Part shown: positions 35,270 to 44,092 of the stretch, piece after piece
Position numbering within the stretch: the stretch's first letter is position 1
Layout: each line of letters starts with the position of its first letter
NCBI GenBank assembly: GCA_045589595.1
Contig: JAZNPK010000037.1
Span: 1 to 64,000 of the forward strand
Source of the DNA: SIG77 sp045589595
Lineage (GTDB): Bacteria > Verrucomicrobiota > Lentisphaeria > Victivallales > UBA1829
Reading direction: 5' to 3'
DNA: 64,000 nucleotides
Position numbers and translations under genes: made by a program
Notes under the pieces: generated by a model
Told to the model about the DNA's origin: nothing
Database searches by the model: none
What the model saw: the letters and a program-made list of their open reading frames with translations, nothing else

Positions 35270-37936
35270 ATGTTGACTGCACGGAATCTCAGGGTCGAAT
35301 ACAAGACCAATCCTCTCGGCATGGATGAAAAAATGCCACGTTTCTCTTATGAACTGGCGGGAACATCCCTGCGTCAGAGTGCTTACCGGATCGTGGTGAC
35401 GGAAGACGGTGGTGATGTTGTCTGGGATTCCGGATTTGTTGCGGACAGCCGCTGTGCCCAGATCGTTTACGGGGGTGCGCCCTTCAAAAAGTTCACCCGT
35501 TACAACTGGTCGGTCCAGGTCAAAGATGAAAATGGAAAACTTTCCGGCACAAGACCGGAAAAGGCATTTTTTGAGACCGGTTTCATGGATTCTCCGTGGA
35601 CGGGTAAATGGATCTGCGCAAGAGCCGGTGATTTTGTGACCATGCCGCCCCAGCGTCTCCTCCGCCGTTTTGAAATTACAAAAAAATTGGTTCGTGCCCG
35701 TCTTTACACGGCGGCACTGGGACTTTATTCCGCCTTCATCAACGGAAAAAATGTTACGGAAGATATTTTTACGCCCGGCTGGACGGATTATCACAAACGT
35801 GTTCAGTATCAGGCTTACGATGTGCTGAAACTGATCAAGCCCGGAAAAAATATGCTGGCAGATGAACTGGCGGAAGGCTGGTTCTGCGGTCGTATCTCCC
35901 GGCATTGGAGTGCGGGGAAAGTTTCCTACGGACCGCACCAGCTGATCTGTCAGGAACTGCACCTCACTTATGAAGACGGCACCACGGAGATCATTGCTTC
36001 TGATGAGCAGTATCACACATTCGGCGGTGTTCCTTCCATCAAGATGAGTGACATCTATATGGGCGAAACGTATGATGCCACGGAAGACAATGTTTCCTGG
36101 AAACTGCCGGAGAAAGACAATGCCGATGAGGGAACTGCGCTGGTGTTCACGACACCGTGGGTGGAAGTCGGTTTCTGGGATTCGTTCCCGAAACACATCG
36201 GCAGAAACAAACTGCCGTCTATCGTATGGCAGAGCGGCGCTCCCGTCCGCCGTATCAAAACCATCAGCCCGGTATCTATCAAAAAGCGTTCGGTCTCAAA
36301 TACTTATGTTGTTGACTTCGGACAGAACCTGACCGGGCGTGAACGGATCAAGTTGAAAAAGACCGGGCAGGGGACCGTTATCGTGATCCGTCACGGTGAA
36401 ATGCTGAACAGCGACGGTTCCGTTTATACCGCAAATCTCCGTTCTGCCGCCGCCACCACGACCTATATTGCGGCGAATGAAAAAAATGTGGTGTATGAAC
36501 CTTCCTACACTTATTTCGGATTCCGTTATGTGGAGATCAGCGGTTGGCCGGGCGAACTCAAAGCCGATCAGATCGAAGCTGTGGTGATCCATTCCGCGCT
36601 GGAAGATACGGGCGCATTTGAATGTTCCAATCCCCTCGTCAATCAGTTGTTCAGCAACATCGTCTGGGGGCAGCGCGGAAACTTTCTGGATGTGCCGACA
36701 GACTGTCCCCAGCGGGATGAACGCATGGGGTGGACTGGCGATACGCAGGTGTTTTCCAATGTGGCGACCTACAATATGTTCAGTCCGGAATTTTATACAA
36801 AATGGATCCATGACCTGAACAGTTGTCAGCTCGCCGGTGGCGGATATCCTGCGATCTGCCCCGATCCCTTCCATTTTGACTCCGGATTTTTCTCCGGTTT
36901 CGCAACAGGCTGGGCGGATGCCGGTATCATCTGCCCCGATGTCATGCTGAAAAAATATGGTGATATCCGCCTGATCCGTAAGTATTTCGATAATATGAAA
37001 CGGTATCTGGATGTGCAGATCAAGGCTGCCGGAAACAGTCTGATCGTCAACAATGCCACATACGGCGACTGGCTCAATATCAACGACGGCACCACCGGAC
37101 CGCTGTTGTCCACCGCTTATCTCGCCGGTATGTCACGGCTTCTGGCACATCACGCCCGGTTGCTGGGCAGAAGCGATGACGAACAGATGCTGCTCCAACA
37201 GTATGAAGCCGTCAAAGCCGCATTCCGGAAAGAATTTTTCGTAAAAGGGCATCTGAAAGAAAAGAGTCAGACCGCCGCTCTCCTGACCCTGCATTTTGAT
37301 CTGGCAGACGGAAAAGATTATAAAAATACCTGCGCGGATCTCGTCAAAAGTATCAAAGTCACCCATAAGGTACATCTCTCCACCGGCTTCCTCGGAACGC
37401 CGCTTCTGCTGAAAGTCCTGACCAAAATCGGTGAGGTGGATCTCGCTTACGAACTGCTCCAGCAGACAACATATCCCGGTTGGCTTTATCCTGTGACACA
37501 GGGCGCTACCACCATGTGGGAACGTTGGAACAGCTGGAATGAAAAAACCGGATTCGGCGATATCCACATGAACTCCTTCAATCACTACGCATACGGCGCA
37601 GTCGGCGAATGGTTCTATGAAACGATCTGCGGCATCCAGCCGATGGCTGAAACACTGGAACAGGCAGGATTCCACCACTTCAAACTGGCACCGGAATTCG
37701 GAAAATCCATGGAATATGCATCCGCCGCATACCACTCCATGTACGGTTTGATCGCATCCGGCTGGAGACGGTGCGGAAAAAATATCCTCTGGATGTTTGA
37801 AGTTCCCTGCGGCACAACAGCAGAAGTCGAACTGCCCGGCGCTGAACAGGCACTCCTGAACGCCGGTGTGGAAAAGATCAACGGCAAGTTTATCGCCGGT
37901 CCCGGCGAATATCAGGTGGAAATCGTCAGAGATTAA
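35270..37936 (+). CDS. Alpha-L-rhamnosidase, glycoside hydrolase family 78
   Basis: 888 aa. The N-terminal half is composed of beta domains (an Ig-like domain 'NLRVEYKTNPLGMDEKMPRFSYEL' and the carbohydrate-binding beta-jelly roll 'KWIWA'-type region). The (alpha/alpha)6 catalytic barrel starts near 440 with the diagnostic 'DVPTDCPQRDERMGWTGD', which contains the general acid Glu. 'TMWERWNSW' appears later near residue 745 with the base Glu. There is no signal peptide, so it acts on imported rhamnosylated glycosides such as flavonoid or rhamnogalacturonan fragments. Element B begins 1 nt after the stop. Confidence 0.92.
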   Translation: MLTARNLRVEYKTNPLGMDEKMPRFSYELAGTSLRQSAYRIVVTEDGGDVVWDSGFVADSRCAQIVYGGAPFKKFTRYNWSVQVKDENGKLSGTRPEKAFFETGFMDSPWTGKWICARAGDFVTMPPQRLLRRFEITKKLVRARLYTAALGLYSAFINGKNVTEDIFTPGWTDYHKRVQYQAYDVLKLIKPGKNMLADELAEGWFCGRISRHWSAGKVSYGPHQLICQELHLTYEDGTTEIIASDEQYHTFGGVPSIKMSDIYMGETYDATEDNVSWKLPEKDNADEGTALVFTTPWVEVGFWDSFPKHIGRNKLPSIVWQSGAPVRRIKTISPVSIKKRSVSNTYVVDFGQNLTGRERIKLKKTGQGTVIVIRHGEMLNSDGSVYTANLRSAAATTTYIAANEKNVVYEPSYTYFGFRYVEISGWPGELKADQIEAVVIHSALEDTGAFECSNPLVNQLFSNIVWGQRGNFLDVPTDCPQRDERMGWTGDTQVFSNVATYNMFSPEFYTKWIHDLNSCQLAGGGYPAICPDPFHFDSGFFSGFATGWADAGIICPDVMLKKYGDIRLIRKYFDNMKRYLDVQIKAAGNSLIVNNATYGDWLNINDGTTGPLLSTAYLAGMSRLLAHHARLLGRSDDEQMLLQQYEAVKAAFRKEFFVKGHLKEKSQTAALLTLHFDLADGKDYKNTCADLVKSIKVTHKVHLSTGFLGTPLLLKVLTKIGEVDLAYELLQQTTYPGWLYPVTQGATTMWERWNSWNEKTGFGDIHMNSFNHYAYGAVGEWFYETICGIQPMAETLEQAGFHHFKLAPEFGKSMEYASAAYHSMYGLIASGWRRCGKNILWMFEVPCGTTAEVELPGAEQALLNAGVEKINGKFIAGPGEYQVEIVRD

Positions 37937-37937
37937 A

Positions 37938-38067
37938 ACCGGAAAAACAAAACGCGCAGGGGCGCGGCACCCACCCCCCCGGGGGGGTGAAACCTGACCG
38001 GGCGGTCAGGTTTTGCGGCGGCATCAGCCGCCGCGGTGCCGCGCCCCTGCGCTGTTTTGTTTCCGGT
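37938..38067. repeat. Intergenic cloverleaf element B
   Basis: The outer stem 37938-37971 / 38035-38067 is 33-34 nt with few irregularities and A-rich left, T-rich right ends. The three hairpins are 37972-37989 (CACCCCCCC/GGGGGGGTG), 37990-38013 (AAACCTGACC/GGTCAGGTTT) and 38015-38034 (GCGGCGGC/GCCGCCGC). They are packed with at most one unpaired base between helices. The core is GGCGCGGCACC. It lies between convergent genes, 1 nt after the rhamnosidase stop and 15 nt from the amidohydrolase stop. Confidence 0.9.
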
Positions 38068-38082
38068 CTGAGCTGAACTTTT

Positions 38083-38946
38083 TTACTGCCCCAGGAACGA
38101 CTTCCAGTTTTCGCTGGTCGCGAGTTCAAAGATGTTGCTGAGATCGGGATTTTCCGGCTGGCTTGGCTGACGCGGCAGCCATGCATCTTTTGCCAGACTT
38201 TCCATAAACATTTTATCCCGTTCCAGCCAGTATTGCGGCAGTTTTGTGCTGTATGAGCCGGTGATATTATCTGTTCCCCAGAGGACCCAGTGTTTGACGC
38301 TGTATGCGGTGAGATAAAGTTTTCGCAGGGCGTCTTCGCGATAGAGACCGGGAGTACCGGGTGTCAGGTCGATGTACATTCTGTTGCCGAAATCGGGATC
38401 GTAGGTGAAGGATGCTTTTGCCACCATTGCCATATAGTCATCGATCCACGGCCACCCCATGTGTGCGAGGGAGAACCGCAGATTCCGGACGGCGAACATA
38501 CATTCAAATTCGATAGGTCTGTTGTATTTGCCGCAGAGCCGTTCCCGGCTGCCGCCGAGGATGCCGCTGTGGAACATAAGGGGTTTTCCGGTGGCGGCGA
38601 CTGCTTCCGCTGCGCGCATACAATCGACAGGATAACAAAGTTCGCAGATGATCTTGTAGCCTTCGATCCCGGCTTCTGCGGATTTTTCGATCTGTTCCGT
38701 CACATCGGGTGCGGTGGGGTCGATCCAGAGGAAGGGATGGAATCCGGGAACTTCTTTTGTGAGGTTCATCACGTGTTCCATGCGTGCCTGCCAGCGGTAA
38801 TCGCCTTTTCCGCTGCTGGATTCGGGGGTCGGTGTTTCGCTGAATACGATCCCGCCGTCGATCCCGGACTGTTTTGTCAGTTCGCAAAATGTTTTCGGAT
38901 CATCGGGGTAGGCGTAGTGTTGATGGATGTGTGCATCAAAGACCAT
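38083..38946 (-). CDS. Amidohydrolase-family protein (metal-dependent TIM barrel)
   Basis: 287 aa starting 'MVFDAHIHQHYAYP' with the HxH metal motif, then 'HSGILGG' near 135, 'SLAHMGWPW' near 170 and a late 'LWGTDN' providing the final Asp. This is the amidohydrolase_2 pattern (decarboxylases, lactonases, uronate-related hydrolases). The substrate is unknown. It is 17 nt downstream of the radical SAM gene on the same strand. Confidence 0.85.
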   Translation of the reverse strand: MVFDAHIHQHYAYPDDPKTFCELTKQSGIDGGIVFSETPTPESSSGKGDYRWQARMEHVMNLTKEVPGFHPFLWIDPTAPDVTEQIEKSAEAGIEGYKIICELCYPVDCMRAAEAVAATGKPLMFHSGILGGSRERLCGKYNRPIEFECMFAVRNLRFSLAHMGWPWIDDYMAMVAKASFTYDPDFGNRMYIDLTPGTPGLYREDALRKLYLTAYSVKHWVLWGTDNITGSYSTKLPQYWLERDKMFMESLAKDAWLPRQPSQPENPDLSNIFELATSENWKSFLGQ

Positions 38947-38963
38947 TTTGTTTCTCCTGTGTT

Positions 38964-40787
38964 TTATTTTTTGAAACGTTTTTTGCCGTTGAATTTATTT
39001 TTATCGTTTCTGCCGTTCCGGAAGGAATTATTTTTCCGGGGGGGTCTGCCGGCGTTATGCCGTTGTTCTTCCAGCGTTTCGCCTTCGCCATCCCGTTTGC
39101 GGCGGAGCATATTGCGTTGGGGACGCCGTTCCGCCAGACCGCGGTTGACCTGGATCTCCGATCCGTCCGGTGCTTTTCCGGCGCAATACATGGCGGCGCC
39201 CATCGTCATCGGCAGTGGGATGTAGTCCTGAACCTGCTGCGGGCTCCAGTTGTAGCTGGAAAGGAAATCGTCCACGACTTTCATTTCCGCCTCGGTACAG
39301 CCGGGGAAGTTGGAAATGAACAGCGGGATCAGATACTGTTCTTTGCCGCATTCTTTGCTGACACGGTCGAAAATCGCTTTGAAGCGGGGAAATTCATCCG
39401 CTTTTCCCTTGCGCATGAGTTTCAGCACTCTGGGATGAAGATGTTCCGGCGCGACTTTTACATGGCCGGAAACGTGTCTGCGGATGATCTCTTCCGTCAG
39501 TTTCGGCTGCATCAGGGCGAGGTCAAGACGGATGCCGGAGTTGATGAAAAGATTTTTGACGCCTTCCGTACAACTGATCCGGCGGAGCAGACTGATCAAT
39601 TTTTCCTGATCTGCATGATAATTGGGGCAGGGACTGGGAAAGAGGCAGGTGGGACGGGCGCAGCGTTTGCATTTTTCCGGATCAAAGGGGCCGTGTCCGT
39701 AAATGTTTCCGGCAGCCCCGCCGATGTCACTGATCGTCCCGTGGAAAAATTTCTGTTTCTTCAGTTTTTCCACACTGCGGAGAATGGAGTCTTCCGACCG
39801 CGAAACAAGAAAATGATTCTGATGTGAAACGAGTCCGCAGAATGCGCATCCGCCCGGACAACCGCGGACGACAGGGATGGAATCCTTGATCGTTTCAAAG
39901 GCGGGGATCCGTTCCGTATAACTCCAGTGGGGTTTGCCCACATAGGGAAATTCGCAGACTTTGTCGAAATCTTCCTGCGACAACGGCGGCTGGGGCGGTT
40001 CGACAACAAGCCAGCGGTTTCCGTACCGCTGAAGCAGACGCTTGCCGGACCAGGGATTCATCTCATGTTCCACCTGGATCGTCTGATGCAGAATGGCATC
40101 TTTATCGTTGATGATCTCTTCCATGGTCGGCAGGATCACCGCATTGTCTGTCGGTATGGTCTCCGATTCTTTCGCACCGGGGAACCGAGCCGTGCCGGGG
40201 ATCCCTTCCAGAGAAACACCCCGCTTCAGACGGTCGAAGATCTCCAGCGTGGCACGTTCACCCATACCGTAGATCAGAATGTCCGCTTTGCTGTCGACCA
40301 GAAATGACGGACGCATTTTATCCTGCCAGTAATCGTAGTGCGCCACACGGCGTAAACTCGCTTCGACCCCGCCGAGGACAGTCGGGATACCGGGGAACGC
40401 CGCTTTGCAGAGCTGCGTGTAAACGACCGACGCATGCGGCGGCTTCAAGCCCGTTTTTCCGCCGGGCGAAAACATGTCTTCGTGACGCATCCGCCGTCCG
40501 GCAGTGTAAATGCAGATCATGGAATCCATATTGCCGCTGGTGATGGCACATCCGATCCGCGGCGTCCCGAATGTCTTGAGCGAATCCGGATTTTTCCAGT
40601 CCGGCTGGGCAACGATTCCCACCCGGTAACCCGCATCCATCAACAGACGCCCGATCAATGCCGCACAGAATGACGGATGATCCACATAGGCATCACCTGA
40701 AACAAGAAGAATATCAATGGCATCCCATTTGCGCGCCTTCATCTCTTCCCGCGTCAAAGGAATAAAATCTGTCAATTTGTCCGACAT
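38964..40787 (-). CDS. YgiQ-family radical SAM protein
   Basis: The start is set at 40787 (MSDKLTDFIPLTREEM), preceded by GGAGG 8 nt upstream; a longer frame to 40895 runs into element C and is rejected. The 607 aa comprise an N-terminal cobalamin-like Rossmann region ('DILLVSGDAYVDHPS'), the radical SAM cluster 'VRGCPGGCAFCGLVSHQ' with the CxxxCxxC Fe-S site, and a basic, Arg/Asn-rich C-terminal tail. YgiQ proteins are widespread and their reaction is unknown. The tail ending 'NKFNGKKRFKK' suggests nucleic-acid contact. Confidence 0.88.
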   Translation of the reverse strand: MSDKLTDFIPLTREEMKARKWDAIDILLVSGDAYVDHPSFCAALIGRLLMDAGYRVGIVAQPDWKNPDSLKTFGTPRIGCAITSGNMDSMICIYTAGRRMRHEDMFSPGGKTGLKPPHASVVYTQLCKAAFPGIPTVLGGVEASLRRVAHYDYWQDKMRPSFLVDSKADILIYGMGERATLEIFDRLKRGVSLEGIPGTARFPGAKESETIPTDNAVILPTMEEIINDKDAILHQTIQVEHEMNPWSGKRLLQRYGNRWLVVEPPQPPLSQEDFDKVCEFPYVGKPHWSYTERIPAFETIKDSIPVVRGCPGGCAFCGLVSHQNHFLVSRSEDSILRSVEKLKKQKFFHGTISDIGGAAGNIYGHGPFDPEKCKRCARPTCLFPSPCPNYHADQEKLISLLRRISCTEGVKNLFINSGIRLDLALMQPKLTEEIIRRHVSGHVKVAPEHLHPRVLKLMRKGKADEFPRFKAIFDRVSKECGKEQYLIPLFISNFPGCTEAEMKVVDDFLSSYNWSPQQVQDYIPLPMTMGAAMYCAGKAPDGSEIQVNRGLAERRPQRNMLRRKRDGEGETLEEQRHNAGRPPRKNNSFRNGRNDKNKFNGKKRFKK

Positions 40788-40862
40788 AAAATAAGCCTCC
40801 GGAAATAGTAACTCGTAAAACAGGTAAATATAACGCAGAAGAAACAGAAATACAAGCCGGTT

Positions 40863-41030
40863 GCAAAAAAAACACACGCCCGGAAGGCGCGGCACCGGAC
40901 GCCGGGGGGCGACACCCCGGCGTCCTGCGCGTCCTGCGATTGCCGCCGCTGAGTGGCGGCGGCGTCAATCGCAGGACAGCGTTGCGCGGTTTCCGCGCTG
41001 TGCCGCGCCCCGGGCGTGTGTTTTTTTTGC
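40863..41030. repeat. Intergenic cloverleaf element C
   Basis: The outer stem 40863-40895 / 41000-41030 (31-33 nt, one 2-nt bulge) has A8 on the left and T8 on the right. Hairpins: 40897-40925 (11-bp stem GGACGCCGGGG), 40931-40977 (12 bp GTCCTGCGATTG plus 7 bp GC with a small bulge) and 40984-40998 (GCGCGG TTT CCGCGC). The core is GGCGCGGCAC. It ends 2 nt before the GNAT stop codon and lies upstream of the radical SAM gene, all on the minus strand. Confidence 0.9.
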
Positions 41031-41032
41031 CT

Positions 41033-41551
41033 TCAGCGGAGTTTTTTCTCCATAACAAAATCGTCCATAAAGAAGCCGGACCCGATGGGGTTTTTGACAG
41101 CTTCCACAGTTTTGAATCCGTTTTTGTTATATGCTTTGATGGCTTTTGAGTTCTGTTTATTGACATTGAGCCGGAGGGTTTGAAAGCCCAGTTCCCGGCT
41201 GACTTCGCATGCGTGATCGAGCATCTGCTGGCCGATACCCTGACCGTGAAAACGGCTCCGCAGGTAAAGTTTATGGAGTTTCATCGCATCGGGCTGACTG
41301 GGGCAGGGGGAACACACGATATATCCTGCGTTTTCCTGATTTGCCCGGACCAGTTCAAAGCGGTATCCCTCTGCCAGTTCCTGTTCCATAACATCCGGCG
41401 CGTACATCATATTCATCATGTATCGGATCTGTTCTTCCGACAGGATGCTGCGGAATGTTTCGGGCCAGACTTCGTCAGCGATCTCTCTGACGGCTGCCAG
41501 TGAGGCGGGTGTTTTCAATTCGACAAATTGGAGCTGCATTTTCAGTTTCAT
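41033..41551 (-). CDS. GNAT-family N-acetyltransferase
   Basis: 172 aa. The acetyl-CoA motif A is visible as 'LYLRSRFHGQGIGQQMLDHA' near 100-118, motif B as 'LRLNVNKQNSKAIKAYNKNGF' near 135-155. The N-terminal part 'EVWPETFRSILSEEQIRYMM' is typical of the RimI/PaiA-like subgroup. The acceptor is unknown. A 4-nt alternative start (MQLQFVEL) is possible. Confidence 0.85.
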   Translation of the reverse strand: MKLKMQLQFVELKTPASLAAVREIADEVWPETFRSILSEEQIRYMMNMMYAPDVMEQELAEGYRFELVRANQENAGYIVCSPCPSQPDAMKLHKLYLRSRFHGQGIGQQMLDHACEVSRELGFQTLRLNVNKQNSKAIKAYNKNGFKTVEAVKNPIGSGFFMDDFVMEKKLR

Positions 41552-41631
41552 CTTTCCGGTTTGTTTTCCGGTACTTTACGCTGTCAATTCAAATTTTTCA
41601 ATATTATTTCCTTTTTTCTGCCGATTTCTGC

Positions 41632-41659
41632 TTGAAAATATTGCGCCGGAGATTATGAT
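41632..41659 (+). promoter_or_regulatory. Promoter TTGAAA-N16-TATGAT
   Basis: -35 at 41632-41637 and -10 at 41654-41659, 64 nt before the first 720-aa gene, whose start has AGGAAGG upstream. Confidence 0.5.
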
Positions 41660-41722
41660 AACATGGTAACATAATCACATTCACGATCGTTTCAACAAAC
41701 CATCAACAGGAAGGTTACAGAA

Positions 41723-43885
41723 ATGGCAAGTACAAAACGTCCGGAAAAGACATCGAAAAGCAAGAAAGATGTCAAACCTGCAAAGACATATTTCACCAAT
41801 AAATTCGAGCTGCCGCCCAACGGTATTTTCGTGGGATCCGGGGTTTATCCCCATGTTCCCGGCGTTCTGTTCGGGGGGCGTTGCTTCTCCTACTGGGTCG
41901 CACCGGATTCACCGAAGTACAGTGAGATCGTTCAGCTCTGTCTGGAAGAAAATCAGGGAAATGTTCTTCAGGTGTGGAGCAAGGACAACGGCATCTGGGA
42001 GATCATGAAAGAAGCGCGTGAAGCGGGACTTTATTCCATTGCGTTCTATGCGAATGCGGATGAAAAGACATCCAGAAAGTTCAAGAAACTTGGCAAATAC
42101 TATCTCGGTTACGACTTCGGTGAGCGTTTTTCCATGGGGATCATCCGTGGCAATGATGCCTTGAACGACGGTAAAAAAATGACCCGTGAACAGGCAATGA
42201 AGACCAGTCTGCAGGATGCCGCCGATGCCTTTATTGCCAAAGTGAAAGCGTGGGTGGATGACCGTCACGAAAAAGACTGGGGTCTTGTGATGGCGACCAG
42301 TGCCAATTATTACATCGACTACGAAGTTGCTGCGGGCGTGGAGATCCCCTGTACGGAAGACTTCCCCTTCGGCAACCTGACTACAGCTTCTGCATTGAAT
42401 CGCGGTCTTTACCGTTCCTTCAATCTGCCCACATGGGGATCTCATCTGGCTCACGAATGGTATTCTTATCTGCCCCACAAGAATCCCCACAAGATGGAAT
42501 CGCTCAAGACTTCCATGTATCTCAAGTACATGACAGGCGCGAAAATGATCCTCAACGAAAGCGGCAACTGGGCGCTGCAGTCCTCGCTTTGCGAAGACTC
42601 CCCCATGCACACCATGCCCCGTGCGGGTGACCGTCTGCATAATCCCGGGATCGGCAGAAAGATCCCGCCGGAAATTTTGCCGCCCCTGATGAAAGAAGCG
42701 GAAAAACTTTATGTGAACATCAGTCACCGTTCACCTGTCGCCACAGAATACCGCAGGATCATTTCCGATTTCTACGATTACACCAAAGCCAATCCTGCCC
42801 CCGCCGGTCAGCCGGAAGCGGTCATCGGTATTGCCAAAGGTAATCTTGACCTTGCAGGATACAGCAGCGGTGGAGCCGGTTTGAACGGAGCGATCGCCGC
42901 CGCTTACGATGTGCTTGAATACAACCGGAACTGGATGTACGGCGCACCGGAAGCCGGATACAAGATCCTGGAAAATGTGCTGTTCCCCCGTCCCCCGATG
43001 TTCCTGCCGAACAAAAATCTGCATTTCGGGGCAACGCCCTACGGTCAGGCGGACATCGTCAGTTTTGTCAACGACAACGTAACGGCTGATTTCCTTATCA
43101 ACAACTACAAAGTCCTGATCTTTTCCGGCTGGAACACCTGCTCCGATAAACAGTACAAAGTGCTGTGCGATTATGTGCAGGCGGGCGGTAAACTCTGTAT
43201 TGCCATCCCCCATCTTTCCACGGACAAAACACGCCGTCACGATTCCTTCACGCTGGATGATCTGGTCAACAAGGGCGACTTCAGCGAACTCTGCGGCTTG
43301 AAAGTGACCGCAAAAGGACGCCGTTTCTACTGGGCAACCGGATACACGCTCGACCATAAACCCAATGCGATCGGGATGTCTCTCGCACGCCGTATGGGGA
43401 TCATTGCCGCTCCGCTGGGCGAACTGGAATACACCAACGGACCGGAAAATTATGAACTCCTCGCCGTGGATGACGAAGATATGCTGCCGGTCATTCTCCG
43501 CTGCAAGAGCGGCAAGGGCGAAGTCTTTTTCATCAATACCTGGGCGTATCCCGGCAGTCTGAACCAGAACAACGGTGCCGGAGCCATGGCGGATGACCGG
43601 GGAATGATGGACTATCTGTATGAATACGTTGCCAAACTGGGGCGCGGTCATGCATGGATCACAGGTCCTGATTTTGAAAATCCCGATGAAGATTGCAAAT
43701 GGATCGTCTTCTCCTACTTCCCCGATGCCGGTAAGGTCTGCTTCCTGAATCTGGACTACGACAATCCGCGCAAATGTGTGCTGCATTACTTCGGCGACAA
43801 GAAGTTCATCACCCTTCAGCCGGGCGAGTTTCTCCAGATCGATGCGCCTGTCCTTTATCCTCACGAAAAGTACAATCAGCGCTGA
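41723..43885 (+). CDS. 720-aa paralogue 1: TIM-barrel plus glutamine-amidotransferase-like protein, probable glycoside-hydrolase relative
   Basis: Not assigned to a family with certainty. A Lys/Ser-rich head (residues 1-25) leads to a region with barrel-like strands ('GRCFSYW', 'GLVMATSANYYIDYEVAAG', 'NESGNWALQSSLCEDS'). After about residue 430 comes a flavodoxin/GATase-like part ('YKVLIFSGWNTCSDKQYKVL', 'AGGKLCIAIPHLS') as in the trimerisation domain of GH42 beta-galactosidases, then a beta-rich end. Candidate catalytic Glu residues lie in 'CTEDFPFG' and 'LNESGNW'. No signal peptide, so cytoplasmic. It shares most of its sequence with the next gene. Confidence 0.6.
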   Translation: MASTKRPEKTSKSKKDVKPAKTYFTNKFELPPNGIFVGSGVYPHVPGVLFGGRCFSYWVAPDSPKYSEIVQLCLEENQGNVLQVWSKDNGIWEIMKEAREAGLYSIAFYANADEKTSRKFKKLGKYYLGYDFGERFSMGIIRGNDALNDGKKMTREQAMKTSLQDAADAFIAKVKAWVDDRHEKDWGLVMATSANYYIDYEVAAGVEIPCTEDFPFGNLTTASALNRGLYRSFNLPTWGSHLAHEWYSYLPHKNPHKMESLKTSMYLKYMTGAKMILNESGNWALQSSLCEDSPMHTMPRAGDRLHNPGIGRKIPPEILPPLMKEAEKLYVNISHRSPVATEYRRIISDFYDYTKANPAPAGQPEAVIGIAKGNLDLAGYSSGGAGLNGAIAAAYDVLEYNRNWMYGAPEAGYKILENVLFPRPPMFLPNKNLHFGATPYGQADIVSFVNDNVTADFLINNYKVLIFSGWNTCSDKQYKVLCDYVQAGGKLCIAIPHLSTDKTRRHDSFTLDDLVNKGDFSELCGLKVTAKGRRFYWATGYTLDHKPNAIGMSLARRMGIIAAPLGELEYTNGPENYELLAVDDEDMLPVILRCKSGKGEVFFINTWAYPGSLNQNNGAGAMADDRGMMDYLYEYVAKLGRGHAWITGPDFENPDEDCKWIVFSYFPDAGKVCFLNLDYDNPRKCVLHYFGDKKFITLQPGEFLQIDAPVLYPHEKYNQR

Positions 43886-43907
43886 CCGTTTTCATACGGA
43901 AAAAATC

Positions 43908-43947
43908 AACGGTGCGGGTCTGTTTTATGATCCGCGCCGTTTTTTTT
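43908..43947 (+). terminator. Intrinsic terminator between the tandem paralogues
   Basis: An AACGGTGCGG / CCGCGCCGTT stem (one wobble) with a 14-nt loop and T8 behind it. Confidence 0.75.
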
Positions 43948-44001
43948 GCGCCCTGACGGGAAAAAGTTTGTTTTTTGTGCTGAAAATGACTTGAACCCGC
44001 C

Positions 44002-44030
44002 TTGACAAAACTGTGATGGTGTGCTAATTT
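44002..44030 (+). promoter_or_regulatory. Strong promoter TTGACA-N17-TAATTT
   Basis: A perfect -35 (44002-44007) and TAATTT (44025-44030) lie 62 nt before the second paralogue; its start has AGGAGG 9 nt upstream. The second copy therefore has its own strong expression signals. Confidence 0.7.
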
Positions 44031-44092
44031 TCCGGCGTGTTGGGCATCCAAGTACAAAAATAAAAAATCAGCCAATCTGACAGGAGGTCACA